The notes beneath the pieces were generated by a model. That model worked only from the letters and a program-made list of their open reading frames with translations, did not search any database and was not told the origin of the DNA. DNA of 64,000 nt from Zygnema circumcarinatum (taxonomy: Eukaryota; Streptophyta; Zygnematophyceae; Zygnematales; Zygnemataceae). Shown here in pieces: positions 13,372-23,468 of this stretch. The stretch's first letter is position 1. The number at the start of each line of letters is the position of its first letter. Location of the stretch: NCBI GenBank assembly GCA_037447605.1, contig CM074806.1:3097348-3161347 (forward strand), read 5' to 3'. The translations under genes and the position numbers were made by a program.

Positions 13372-13377
13372 AATAAA
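13372..13377 (+). terminator. Putative polyadenylation signal of the kinase gene
   Basis: AATAAA lies 524 bp after the stop codon at 12848. It is the first canonical hexamer I noticed downstream. Plant poly(A) signals are loose, so this is only a likely site. Confidence 0.4.
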
Positions 13378-14774
13378 ATGAAAATCTTTATATATGGAAC
13401 TCCCGTGACTTCCTTCCCGGGGGAGGGGGGTGGGCTGTGTAGTTAACCACCAGACATGTGTGGGGCTCAAAGAAGGGAGAGTGCAGTAAAGTAAAAACAA
13501 ACCATTCATTTAGTTGGTGATTGCCATGTAATATTGGCAACTGCATCAAATGATTTCGACATCTGGCGTGAAATAGGATCCACAGCCTGCGACCGTAAGC
13601 AAAAAGAAGCTCATGATAAACAAAATATATAGAACAAGGACCGAAAGCAGGATGCAGAGACTCAAAAAAACGCCAGCCAACAACAAAGTGGTTCTCGTCG
13701 CAGATGGGCAATGTAAAGGCAAACATAGGACAGAAAAAATGAGAAAATAAATACCAGAGCAAGGGACAGAAGACAGAGCAGAAGGCAACCCTGAAGAAAA
13801 AACACAGTGCCAACAAAGGAAAGCGAAAGAGAAATCCGAACAAACCGCAGCAGAGATAGAAAACAAAACAAAAAAATAAGGCACAAGAGCAGGGTGCAGT
13901 ATAGTATAATAAATGGAGACTAGCACCAAGACGTGCCAAATTGGCGAAGCAAAAACGAAAAAAAAGCCGCAACCTTCAGCGAGAGGACGCGAGGAGATGG
14001 CCCTCAGCTCCATCCAAGCGCGCCGGCCCATCCCGATATCAACCGCAAACCCTAACCGCCCCTTTACATGTCGCAGTTTGACGGGTCCCAGTTCAGCATA
14101 GAGCCCACCACGTCCCCCCGCTTCCGCCACGTGTCCTCGAGCCAGCCGTTGCCGCGCCCCCCGCGATCACGGCGGCCCCACGCCCGCCACGTGTGGGTCA
14201 GAACGGCCACATTTTGTCGTATGCGGGAGACCGACGAGCGACCCGTTGGGGACCCTTCCGGAACGGCCAGGGACCGCGGAGCCCATCATCCAACGGCTCC
14301 CGAATGCGGCAATTCCCGGGAACTTCAGAACGCCGTCCGATAACTACGGCCGCCCGATCTCAGCCGTCCGATAGCTGCAATTGGCAAATCTCAGCCGTCC
14401 AATGGTTGCGATCAGCCAATTGTGGCCGTCCGATGGTCGTTGTCGGCCAATGGGAACCGGGGGACACTCGCCTCCCTGGTGGGAGCCGACCGCGCTTGAA
14501 TTCGGGCCGGCGGGAGCGCCCGTTCGGGCCCTCGCGGGAAAGGTTGACCGCATTTGACTGCCCGAAGATTGATTTTTAACGGCTACGGGCAGGCTTACGC
14601 AACCGAAAAATTTCAGAATATCGGAAAATGGAGAATTTGGGCCAATCGGGAGGTCTGGACAGGTTGGAGAATAGTTTTTTTGTACAGATACGGGCAGGTT
14701 GAAACCTATTCCTGCCCTCCTCGCCGAGGCACTCTCCCGTTCGGCGGGATTCGCGGCGCGGCCGGCGAGTGCGG

Positions 14775-14960
14775 CGGCGTGTCACGTCACGCGTCTGACA
14801 GAAGGCGCCGCGTGCGCTGTCAGGCGTGTCAGCGCTTGCAAAACTGCACCAGCGGCCGGAGAGGTAGGAGGGAGAGAAGTGGGGAGGGAGAGAGAGTGAG
14901 AGAGAGAGAGAGAGCGCGAGAAAGAGAGAGAGTGGGAGCGAGAGTAGGAGAGTGCTAGAG
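14775..14960 (+). promoter_or_regulatory. Upstream region of fasciclin gene 1: TGACGT-type and CTGACAG motifs plus GA tract
   Basis: About 230 bp before the ATG are TCACGTCACG (near 14780), CTGACAG (near 14795) and CTGTCAGGCG (near 14817). A GAGA-rich tract follows at about 14885-14940, ending 70 bp before the start codon. The same set, in similar order toward the start codon, lies upstream of the paralogue at 20667. This suggests duplicated control sequence. The binding factors are not known; ACGTCA cores are typical of bZIP sites. Confidence 0.45.
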
Positions 14961-15009
14961 CAGAAGAGGGGAACGGAGAAAGAGGAAAGGTGGTAACTTG
15001 CACGCAACA

Positions 15010-16389
15010 ATGGCGACTCGTATGGCTATCGTTGTCGCGCTTTGTCTGGTAATATCAGTAGGTTATTGGAGCAGAGTGCAGGCCGAGCAGGAGTCCATTC
15101 TGGTGCAAGTGCTGGGGTCCAAGTACACCATGCTGGTGAAGCTGCTCGAAGAGGCGGACTTGCTGGGTGACTTGGAGTCGGACGAGAGTTTCGGCGATGG
15201 AGTGACGATTTTCGCTCCCTCTGACCTGTATCTGACGGAAAAGGTCTCGCCTGGTCTCCTCACTTTCCTGGAACAGCCGAGCAATACCAAGCTCCTTCGC
15301 CAGGTGCTTCTGAACCACATCGTCCGAGGGAAGCTCACGGCCAGGTCCTGGTATCCAGGCGAAACTGTGAAGACATTCGCCGATGGCGATGCAAGACTGT
15401 ACCTTGAGGGTGGAGAACTCAAAGTCAGTGGTGCGGTGGTTAAGGAAATTGGAGTTCTGGAAGCAGAGGATGGTGTGGTGCACTCCATCAGTGGTTTCCT
15501 GGTTCCAGATGAGGTAGAAGATGCTGCACACGCCTACCTGAAGGATTTGACTGAGGAGGTTTCAGAGCGAAGGGTCCTTCAGGACTCTACGCCTGTTATG
15601 TTAGCTCCCGCACCCGCTCCATCAGCAGCAACCCCCTCTTTCGATGAGTTGATCGCTCAGCTTGCTGCCTTTGACTCTTTACTTAACCTGATCAACAGTA
15701 ACAGTATGGTTTCCACTTTGATTGCCACTCTTCTAAGTGAAGGTGGTAACTTTACTCTGCTAGCTCCAACGAACGCTGCTTTCACTGCAGCCGGTTCTGT
15801 TTTAGGTACTCTGGACAACAACACTGTTGCCGAAGTCCTCTTCTATCACATAGTGAAGGGTGAATACAATTTCGCGGATCTTGAGAAAATCGTTGCTCCA
15901 TCCTCCTCAAGCAGGCGCCTTTTGCAGACCGCTTCCCTGGAAACCTATGCGAATGACACTGTGGCCGTGACCTCATCTGCAGGCGCTGTCTATGTTGACG
16001 GCGTCAAGGTCTCGCAACCTGACCTCCTCGGCTCATCCATGACTGTTCAGGCGCTGGGAATCGATGGGGTTCTCATTCCCTCGTCTGTGACCGTGCCCCC
16101 TTCATCCCCGCCTCCGCCGCCTCCGTCTCCACCCCCTCCACCTCCCAGTGCAGGTATGATTTTCCTCCTGTAAACTCCGAGAAGCTAAATCAGTCTATGT
16201 TTTGTGATGCATAAACCAATTCTGATTATTTGGAGAACCGGGAAAGTATTCCTTTATCTGTTGTTTATTTTTGTTCTATGCCTGACTGACCATGGCTTTT
16301 TCACTTGCCTATGTACAGGTGCGAAGTCTGGCGCGTCTTCGATTCTCGTCCCAGTTTCTATGCTGCTTGCGGCCATGTTCTTTCTGTAG
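15010..16389 (+). CDS. Fasciclin-like arabinogalactan protein (two FAS1 domains, GPI-anchored)
   Basis: Two exons, 15010-16153 and 16319-16389, give 404 aa. The start ATG is followed by a signal peptide (MATRMAIVVALCLVISVG... to about residue 27). FAS1 domain 1 spans about residues 28-170, with FAPSDLYL and the H1/H2-like stretches VTIFAP and VLLNHIVRGKL. An Ala-Pro linker (LAPAPAPSAA) suited to arabinogalactan attachment precedes FAS1 domain 2 (about 210-355, with FTLLAPTNAAF and VLFYHIVKGEY). A PPSSPPPPPPSPPPP stretch then leads to the short second exon, which encodes a hydrophobic tail (SSILVPVSMLLAAMFFL) typical of a GPI-anchor signal. Such proteins sit on the outer plasma membrane or wall and act in adhesion and wall organisation. 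Three N-glycosylation sequons are visible (NFT, NNT, NDT). It is convergent with the paralogue at 19396-20667. Confidence 0.95.
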
Positions 16390-17021
16390 GCAACACGATT
16401 GTCATATCTTTAGATTTGCAAGAAATAATGCGACCAGGAAAGGAAACAGGGCGTGAACATGGTCCGTCTGCAGGCTTGCAGTCTTTGTGTCGGGGTGCGG
16501 TCAGTGGGGCAAGCTGACAGTTGTTTGGTCGGTCGATGTAGATAATGCTTCGGAAGGATTCAATCAGCTGGTGCTTATGGCTTCCCTCTTTGCCTTAAGG
16601 GTGTCTGTTGGTGACTACGTAGGATCAGAGCTTTGGAGTGAATGTATCGCCAGACAGTGGCCCCGCAAGATACAGCGGTTTGCATTTTTCCTACAATTTC
16701 AATATTATTGCCGCATTTGGCCAAGCAGGTGTCCTCTTTTTTATATTGTTCGGCAATCAAGACAGGGACCATCCCTTGTGTTCTTCGTTGTCAAGGATAT
16801 TTTTTCGGTCTTGTTGCAGATTGATGAAAATGACGCTCTCATTTTGATCATGTTTTGAACTATTTGCGTGCGTGCCTTGCTGGTGTTTTTTGGTGAATAT
16901 TTCATCTGGAAATGCGGAATACCTTGCTTGGCGGAGTTTGCATGAGCTGTGTCACTCAGCAGGAAACTGCCTGCGGAAATTCTTCCTCCCATATTGTAAT
17001 CATTTGGAAGGTTTTTTTTGG

Positions 17022-17027
17022 AATAAA
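17022..17027 (+). terminator. Putative polyadenylation signal of fasciclin gene 1
   Basis: AATAAA lies 633 bp after the stop codon at 16389, in a T-rich setting. Tentative. Confidence 0.35.
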
Positions 17028-17837
17028 TATCGTCGCTCCAGAAAGTGGTATTGAAGGCCAGTTTCTCACGCATCGCTTCACAGTGGGAGCAAGCATCCTG
17101 CGATCTCGGGCTCGAAATAGTCCTTGTCGATGGCTTTGCATCCATCGTCCATCGCACCTGCACATCGGCTTGCTGACCTTCGCGGGTGTTTGCAGGCCCT
17201 AAATTCTGTCTCGTTTAGCTTCTTGGGTTTGAAGGTTTTCCTCAGTTTTAAGTCTTGTTCGCTTTGTCGTCAGTTGTTTCTTTTGTTCATTCTCACTCAA
17301 AAGGGTGGCCTTTTGTCCCTTGAAGTGTCTTCTTCTGAGCCTCTTTTGGGCCTTCATGGCTGGGCCATCGCGAGTATTTCTATGTAGTTGCAAGTTCCAT
17401 GGCATGGCGGTTGAATGCTATGACGCCAACAAAATACCGCCGAACAAATGCAAATAATGAAAAAAATATGTATAGTTAAGAGAACCCCACTTGAGAAAAC
17501 CCCACGTTGCTGTCGAGTCCTTTCCGGGTGTCCAGCCCACATCGATGGAGGGGCTTGATCACCCAGAGCCCTGCCTTCCTTGCGGCTCTCCCTGCCCTTC
17601 CCCGCCCGATGTTGGGCCCGCTCGACTGCGGCCCCGTGCAGGTCCTGTTGGCCTCGGCCGGGGCGTGCCTGGCTGGCCGCGGCCCCGCCCTTCTCTGCCC
17701 TCGGCCTCACGCCGGGCCAGTTCCAGCGCGGGGGAAAACACATTCTCTCGCCTCGGGCTCCCCCGCCTCCCTTTGAAGGGCTCTCCGGGTTGTGTTTGTG
17801 TTGCCGAATACCGAATTCGAATTTACGAACACTGGTG

Positions 17838-18120
17838 AAACCATTGGCAATGGTTGGCAACCATCGAATCCAATGGTCGGCTACCGTTTGATCCAATTGT
17901 TCGCGATCCTTCCAATGGTTGTTCCACGCCCATGCCCAGCCGGGGCCAAGGGTTGCGCAAGGCGGGTGGGCCGTTACAACCATCGGCCATGGTTGGACGT
18001 CCAATAGCTCGCAACCATCGGAAAGCTTGCCATCGGATGGTTGCGACCATTGGTAATGGTTGGTTCGGCCCGCAGCCAATGGTTGGCAACCAAAGATAAA
18101 TCCTATGGTTGGCAGCCATA
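17838..18120. repeat. Palindromic AACCATTG/CAATGGTT repeat array, copy 1
   Basis: The stretch is built from variants of ACCATTGGCAATGGTTGG and its complement, giving many short inverted repeats around CCATTGG. Similar arrays occur at about 21738-22110 and 46680-47045, with traces at 14380-14450 and 18350-18375. No coding potential or clear ends were found. It may be a decayed foldback element or a motif-expanded satellite. Confidence 0.65.
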
Positions 18121-18582
18121 GCAATAGGTGTCAGACTTAAAAGTTGATCGTAAGATTGGCACCAGAACGAGTATTCCGAAGACACAGCAATCCCCCTGAA
18201 GAGGAGTACTACCGAAACTTTCTTTTTCGTAAGATATTGTGAAGTCTGACACCCCCTGATGGTCAGAAGAGGACTAGCTGATTAGAACTCGCGTCTTCTA
18301 TCCTATGGAAGCTTCGTTCTTTAACCATTACATGACAAAACTCCTTTACCAATGGTTGGAAGCATTAGCAATGGTGGCTGGGTCGCGCTCGCCCATCACC
18401 GGTTCGCAACCTGACTGCTGACCGCTCAGTACCGGCCGTACTTCTCGTACCTTCGTCCGTACGTAGTTTGTCTTTTCTGGCCCCGACCTTAATTTAAGAG
18501 CAGTCATATCACGGGGCGCGGATCCCGCCGCAGAGCGCCGCTTGCGCGGGGCCCTCCGAGAGAGAGAGCGCCCTCCGGAGGG

Positions 18583-18662
18583 CTGCCAGCCAGCAAGCCA
18601 GCCAGCAAGCCAGCCATCAAGCCAGCCAGCAAGCAAGCAAGCCGGCCGGCCGGGCGGGCGGG
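18583..18662 (+). repeat. GCCAGCCAGCAA-type microsatellite
   Basis: Imperfect tandem GCCAGCCAGCAAGCCA units pass into a short GCCGGCCGG/GCGGGCGG run. The repeat is non-coding and lies between the two fasciclin genes. Confidence 0.8.
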
Positions 18663-19395
18663 CATTCACAGGGTGGGTACCACCATGAACAATTCATAAC
18701 ACGGCACACGCTCAATCTTTGCCAGCAAAAATGGTCTCTATCTGCTGACAGCCAGCTAAGCAAACGGAACGACAACAAATGGAGAATCGGTTGACAAATG
18801 CAGAGAAGAGAATATTATTGACGTGGATATTATTGTTATTGACACAAGTCATCTCCACTTTCAGACACGTAACGAATCCATCAATAGTGAAGGACCGTCC
18901 GCTCCAACCATTGAAAAGCCTATGAAGTTTGAAACATTCGTAATGCCTCCTACCAGAGTTGGCAGAACCACCAGACTGGATCCTTCCCGGGCAATATCTA
19001 CATTGAAAGACTCAAAGACGATGCACAACCTGCCATACTAAAAGTGACTCCTGGTCTGCAGACAGGGGTTGCGGAATGGTTCCTTCCCAAGCCGCATTAT
19101 TTCGAGCAGGAGTCGCAGAGGACCAACTGCAATGTCTACAGAATCATCACTGCTCCGAACGCCAAAGACGCCACAAACAGCGCCATTGAAGAGCCGGACT
19201 TCACCCCTGTTCAGAGACAAACACGAGTGAGTGTGTGAGTTACAAACTCGCGCATGACAAAAAAAAAATCCAAACCATGACGAGCTATGCTCTCAGGTCA
19301 CGTCTACAGCGGAAATGCAAAAAGGAACTTACTGGACACGTATACTAAGTGACCTAAAATCTTCATACCTGAAGCTGGGTACACAAACAATATAC

Positions 19396-20667
19396 TTAAC
19401 CAATAACATTTGATTGTAAACATGCCAAAGCAGCGCGCATTGACAAAAGGATGTCTCGCAAAAGCAAATGCTGACCTGCGCTGGGAGGCGGCGATGAAGG
19501 CGGAGGGCTGGAAACCACAGAGGAGAGGACAGGAGGAGGGGGGGGAGGGCTTGGCAGAACCACCGACGGCGGAATAAGCAGACCGTCAATTCCGAGCGCG
19601 GAGACGCTCAGTTCGGAACCCAAAACGTCGGGCTTCGAGATTTTCGCAGTGTTCACAAACACTTCAACAATACCTGAAGTCCTGTTCGTGACCACATTCA
19701 CAGTCTCATTTTCAAAAGTTGGAAGCGTGATGCCTGTCTGCAGGAGACGTCTGCTTGTAGGAGGACTATCTCCCTGCACCAAATCCGCGTAATAATACGT
19801 GCCATTCACAAGATGATAAAAGAGCACGCTTGTGATTACGCTACTATCAAGTGCACCTAACAGGGGAGCAGCTGCAGTGAACGCATCATCTGTAGGGGCA
19901 AAGAGCGTGAACTCGCTGTTGGCGGCCAAAAGAGCAGTTAAAAAGTCTGTAATTTCAGTGTTTTTTTCAAGCTGAGCAACAAGTAGGGTGAAGCCGTTGT
20001 CTGAGAGCTTCTTCAGAAGCTCGGCAAGTGTAAAGGCCGAGCTTGGCGCGGGAGCCGGAGCCAAGACAGCATTGCTTTCTATTTGAAGCACCTCCCTTCT
20101 CTCCGAGCTGGACTGCATGAGCTCCTTGATGTACGTCTGGGCAGACTCTTCGACCTCCGCCGGAACCAGAAATCCGTTGATGGAGTGAACCACGCCGTCC
20201 TCTGCTTCCAGCACTCCGATCTCCCTCACCACCGCATTGTTCACCTTCAAATCTCCGCCTTCGAGGTGCAGGTCTGCCTCCCCCCCTGCAATGGTCTTCA
20301 CAACCCTGCCGGGATACCACGCTCCGGCGTTCAACTTCCCTTTCACAATGTGGTTCAGGAGCACCTGACGCAGCAACTTGTCATTTCTCGGCTGCTCCAG
20401 GAAGGCAAGGAGAGAAGGGGAGACTTTCTCCGTTAGGTAGAGGTCAGTGGGAGCGAAGATCGTCACTCCGTCAGCAAAGCTTTCATCGGCCTCTAAGTCA
20501 CCGAGCAGGTCCGCCATTTCCAGCAGTTTGACCAGCACAGTGTATTTGGAGCCCAGCACCTGCACGAGGATGGACTCCGAGCTTTCCACACGGACCTCCG
20601 CCGCGCTCCGTCCTGCAGCGGCGAGCAGCAGACATAAGGTCAAAGCAAGCGCCATACGCCCAACCAT
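19396..20667 (-). CDS. Fasciclin-like arabinogalactan protein, paralogue (two FAS1 domains)
   Basis: ATG at 20667-20665 opens a frame of 423 aa to the stop at 19396. It has a signal peptide (MVGRMALALTLCLLLAAAG), FAS1 domain 1 (VTIFAPTDLYL, VLLNHIVKGKL), the linker LAPAPAPSSA, FAS1 domain 2 (FTLFAPTDDAF, VLFYHLVNGTY), and a Pro/Ser-rich tail. It is closely similar to the gene at 15010 over both domains and is encoded tail-to-tail with it, so it is an inverted duplicate. The unspliced C-terminus is only weakly hydrophobic. A GT donor at 19475 sits at exactly the homologous position and phase of the intron in the sister gene. A small exon 19353-19304 would then end in SSKFLFAFPL, a poor GPI tail. 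The C-terminus is therefore unsettled. N-glycosylation sequons NGT, NET and NRT are present. Confidence 0.93.
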   Translation of the reverse strand: MVGRMALALTLCLLLAAAGRSAAEVRVESSESILVQVLGSKYTVLVKLLEMADLLGDLEADESFADGVTIFAPTDLYLTEKVSPSLLAFLEQPRNDKLLRQVLLNHIVKGKLNAGAWYPGRVVKTIAGGEADLHLEGGDLKVNNAVVREIGVLEAEDGVVHSINGFLVPAEVEESAQTYIKELMQSSSERREVLQIESNAVLAPAPAPSSAFTLAELLKKLSDNGFTLLVAQLEKNTEITDFLTALLAANSEFTLFAPTDDAFTAAAPLLGALDSSVITSVLFYHLVNGTYYYADLVQGDSPPTSRRLLQTGITLPTFENETVNVVTNRTSGIVEVFVNTAKISKPDVLGSELSVSALGIDGLLIPPSVVLPSPPPPPPVLSSVVSSPPPSSPPPSAGQHLLLRDILLSMRAALACLQSNVIG

Positions 20668-20689
20668 GGCTGCGCGCGCTAAGGGTCCC

Positions 20690-20850
20690 GCCTTCTCTCT
20701 CTCTTCCTCTCTCTCCCTCCTCTCCCTCTCCCACTCCCGCTCCCTCTCCCTCTCCCTCTCCCTCTCGCCCTTCAGGCCGCAGGCGGCGCGCCGCTCTGAC
20801 AGACGCCAGTGAGGGGCTGCCTTTTGTCCTGTCAGGCGCGGACGTCACAT
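20690..20850 (-). promoter_or_regulatory. Upstream region of fasciclin gene 2
   Basis: Read toward the gene (minus strand), GTGACGTCC (about 20848-20838), CTGACAGG (about 20837-20829) and CTGTCAG (20803-20797) are followed by a long GGAGAG purine tract (20766-20690), 20 bp before the ATG. This mirrors the upstream layout of the sister gene. It is probably a conserved promoter and 5' UTR; function is inferred from duplication only. Confidence 0.45.
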
Positions 20851-21163
20851 CACACGCGACATCCGTGCTGCGCCCAATGGCGCCACGCCACGTGGAAACC
20901 ACACCTGGAAACAATGTTTTTACAGCTGCCCTCACTCTGCGGATGCGCCTTTGAAACTTTTCCTTTCAGACTTACAGGGGGTCTCCTCCTGTCTTCCCCC
21001 TGCCCGGATCTCGGAACCTCAAAAAAAAAAAAACCCTTTGGAGCGTTCGAGCCTCGGCCCGTAGACGCGACCCACCAGCGGCGGGCGAGCGCCAGCTGGC
21101 GCGCGGAGAGGCGCCCGCCGCCGCTGATGGCGGGCCGCCCGCGCCGCGCCAATAAGGCCCAAC

Positions 21164-21241
21164 GGATGGATGGATGGATGGGATGGATGGATGACTGGCT
21201 GGATGGATGGACGGATGGACGGATGGACGGATGGGATGGAT
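21164..21241 (+). repeat. (GGAT)n microsatellite
   Basis: Interrupted GGAT/GGAC units run for about 78 bp. Open frames through it encode only low-complexity peptide and are not considered genes. Confidence 0.85.
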
Positions 21242-21737
21242 GTCGAACATGGCCTTTCATGTCTACGGGATGGACCGGCACCTTCCTCGAACGATCGAGA
21301 TTGAACGGGACCGGAGTCACCGGACACAGTCACATGTGGGGCAACGATTTTTGTTCGACGTCAGGCTTCACCAATCGAACGGAACTATCCTCGGTAGTGC
21401 TACTGACGGCTGATAATAATTACTCTTTTGCAAGAGAATTGCATGCTTCACGTACAGTACTCGTTTCGTGTCAGATGGACTACAGTTGTTGGCGCAGTGG
21501 AACTAGAAACTGCCGGTTTTGAGGTCTGACATGTCCGACTGTAGTGCGAACAGCGCCACCGTCGAGCAGCGGCCATCGGCCACGTGTAGCGTGCAATTAT
21601 TGTACGGCAGATTGTACCGACGGCAACCGTGGCGCAGAGGGAGGGCGGCCGGGGCGGGGCGGGCCGCTGCACGCCGGGGAGCGCGTGTGCGGGAACTCGA
21701 CTGTCGGCTGGAGCTGCGCAGGGCGGGCCGTTGGATC

Positions 21738-22110
21738 CGCGACCATTGGACAACCATTGTTGGCAATGGTTGGACAGCCAATGGTTCACGACCACGCCAA
21801 TGCCATCCAACGGTTCGGAACAATTGGCAATGGTTCGTTAGTCAAGAATCAAACGATCGCAACCATTCCAATGGTCGATCCTATGCAAAACGCGGGAAAC
21901 TTTCATTGAACTCGCGATGAACTATGCAAAACCGACCTGTGCAAAACTATAGGTCGGAACATTGGATAAACCATTGCAATGGTTGCGAACCATTAGATCG
22001 CGGGCCAGCCAGCCATTGCCAATGGTTCCGAACCATTGGATGGCAATGGTTGGACGATCCAACCATTGCCATCCAATAGTTGTCCAATGGTTGCCAATCC
22101 AATGGTCCGA
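21738..22110. repeat. Palindromic AACCATTG/CAATGGTT repeat array, copy 2
   Basis: It consists of dense variants of CAACCATTGTTGGCAATGG and complements, with about 15 CCATTGG or CCAATGG cores. It is the same family as the array at 17838-18120, and the two bracket fasciclin gene 2. Confidence 0.65.
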
Positions 22111-22301
22111 CCTGTGAAGAACTGTTCTAAAACTGAGTCATAAAGCTCCTATTTTATAATTAGTCGAGCGTAAATCGTCATAAATCGATGTCACCTACTT
22201 TTCCCTTCATAGATCGTCATCCACAGTCAATGCAACCCTACGGCCGCACCCCGAATGAAAGTCCAAGTACAGTACAGTACTACCGCGCGGTCCCACATAC
22301 A

Positions 22302-23468
22302 GTAGGACCCCGTCATATTTTCCACCTACAGTTGGCAAAAATCGGGCGAAAATATTGTATTTGGCAAATATAAGGTCCGTGTTACCAATAGGCGAGCGGA
22401 ATTACTATATGTTAGAGTTCATGTATGTCCGTATATATCGTATCGTATCGTGTCGTTTGCTACCATATCGCACCTTATCGTACCGTATCGTATCGTGGCA
22501 AACCGCATACAGTACATGAAGCAAGCCTTAGCGTTTACTGAGGCAGCAAACCAAAAAGCTTCGAGCCCGTAACGGCTACTACATCTCGTACGGCTAGTAC
22601 GGCTAGTACCGTATCGGAGCGTATCGTACCGTATCGAAGCCAAGAAGAAGTGGAGAAGAGCGAGCGCCTCTTACGGCGGCACGTGCGGGGAGAATAGGTG
22701 AGTTCTGCCGCTTTTGCGTAAGCCCGTGACGGCTAGTACAGCTACAGTAGGGGGTCCTCATATTTTCCACCCTGGTTCCGGGCAAAATGAGGCGAAAATA
22801 TTAAATTTGCATATATAAGGTTCGTGTTACGAATAGACGGGCGGTATTATGTTAGAGTTCATGTTGGACCGTACGTATCGTACCGTACAATATCGTACCG
22901 TATCGTACTGTATCGTTTAGCGTCGTATCGTATCGTGACATATCGTGACGCATAAGCGGAGTTTTTAGGACTATGTTGTTCGTCTCATTGATGATGCCGT
23001 ACTACGGATAGTACCGTATCGGGGAGTTTCGTATCGTATCGAACATATCGTATCGTATCGTATCGTATCGAAGTCAAGAAGACGGGGAGAAGAGCGAGCG
23101 CCTCTTACGGCGGCACGAGCGGGGAGATTCGGTGAGTTTTGCGTAAGCCCGTAACGGCTAGTACAGATAGTACGGTCAGTACGGCCAGTACGAATAGTAC
23201 GGGCAGTACGGCTAACACAAGTTACCGTACAAAAAGGTGGTTTCGGCAAAATTGGGGCGAAAATATTGAGGGCGCACTCCTTGGGGTGGTAAATACGAGG
23301 ACCCCCCACTGTAGTACGAGTAGTACGGTTAGTACGGTACGGTTAGTACGAATAGTACGAATAGTACGGCTAACACAAGTTACCGTACAAAAAGGTGGTT
23401 TCGGCAAAATCGGGGCGAATTTCTTTGGGACGCACTTTTGAAGGTGGAAAATATGACGGGGTCCTACT
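22302..23468 (+). repeat. Tandem unit 1 (1,167 bp) of the CAGTAGGACCCC element
   Basis: It begins GTAGGACCCCGTCATATT and ends with the inverse, AATATGACGGGGTCCTAC. The interior is rich in CGTATCGTATCG and AGTACGGCTAGTACGG words. It holds two internal copies of the motif GAAGAGCGAGCGCCTCTTAC, followed by GGTGAGTT and GCGTAAGCCCGT. There is no coding capacity beyond short repetitive frames. Confidence 0.85.

Larger units (their letters stand above)
12849..15009. other. Kinase 3' flank and fasciclin-gene upstream region
   Basis: No gene recognised. 12849-13380 is the kinase 3' UTR with AATAAA at 13372-13377. 13400-13970 is A-rich on the plus strand; the long minus-strand frames there look like low-complexity artefacts. 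14047-14057 contains a plant telo-box-like AAACCCTAACC. 14280-14450 holds repeats of the form CAGCCGTCCGATGG / CCAATGGTTG. 14700-15009 is the GC-rich promoter and leader of the next gene. Confidence 0.6.
16390..19303. other. Spacer between convergent fasciclin genes
   Basis: No supported gene. It begins with the gene 1 3' UTR (AATAAA at 17022-17027). A GC-rich block lies at 17540-17780, a palindromic CCATTGG/CCAATGG array at about 17838-18120, and a GCCAGCCAGCAA-type microsatellite at about 18583-18662. The open stretch 18823-19238 gives unremarkable peptides in two frames and could be 3' UTR of the minus-strand paralogue; I do not call it a gene. Confidence 0.55.
20851..22297. other. Spacer with GGAT microsatellite and palindromic array
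   Basis: No gene. It holds a poly-A run near 21020, a GGATGGAT microsatellite at about 21164-21241, a GC-rich block at 21600-21740, and the second AACCATTG/CAATGGTT array at 21738-22110. Confidence 0.6.

Noticed and set aside
13388-14130. Long minus-strand frames rich in Phe, Leu and Cys
   Set aside because: They mirror an A-rich plus strand, have no recognisable motif, and stay open in several frames at once.
18823-19238. Possible plus-strand gene opposite the end of fasciclin gene 2
   Set aside because: Two short frames, no homology recognised, no splice logic. It is better explained as 3' UTR of the minus-strand gene.
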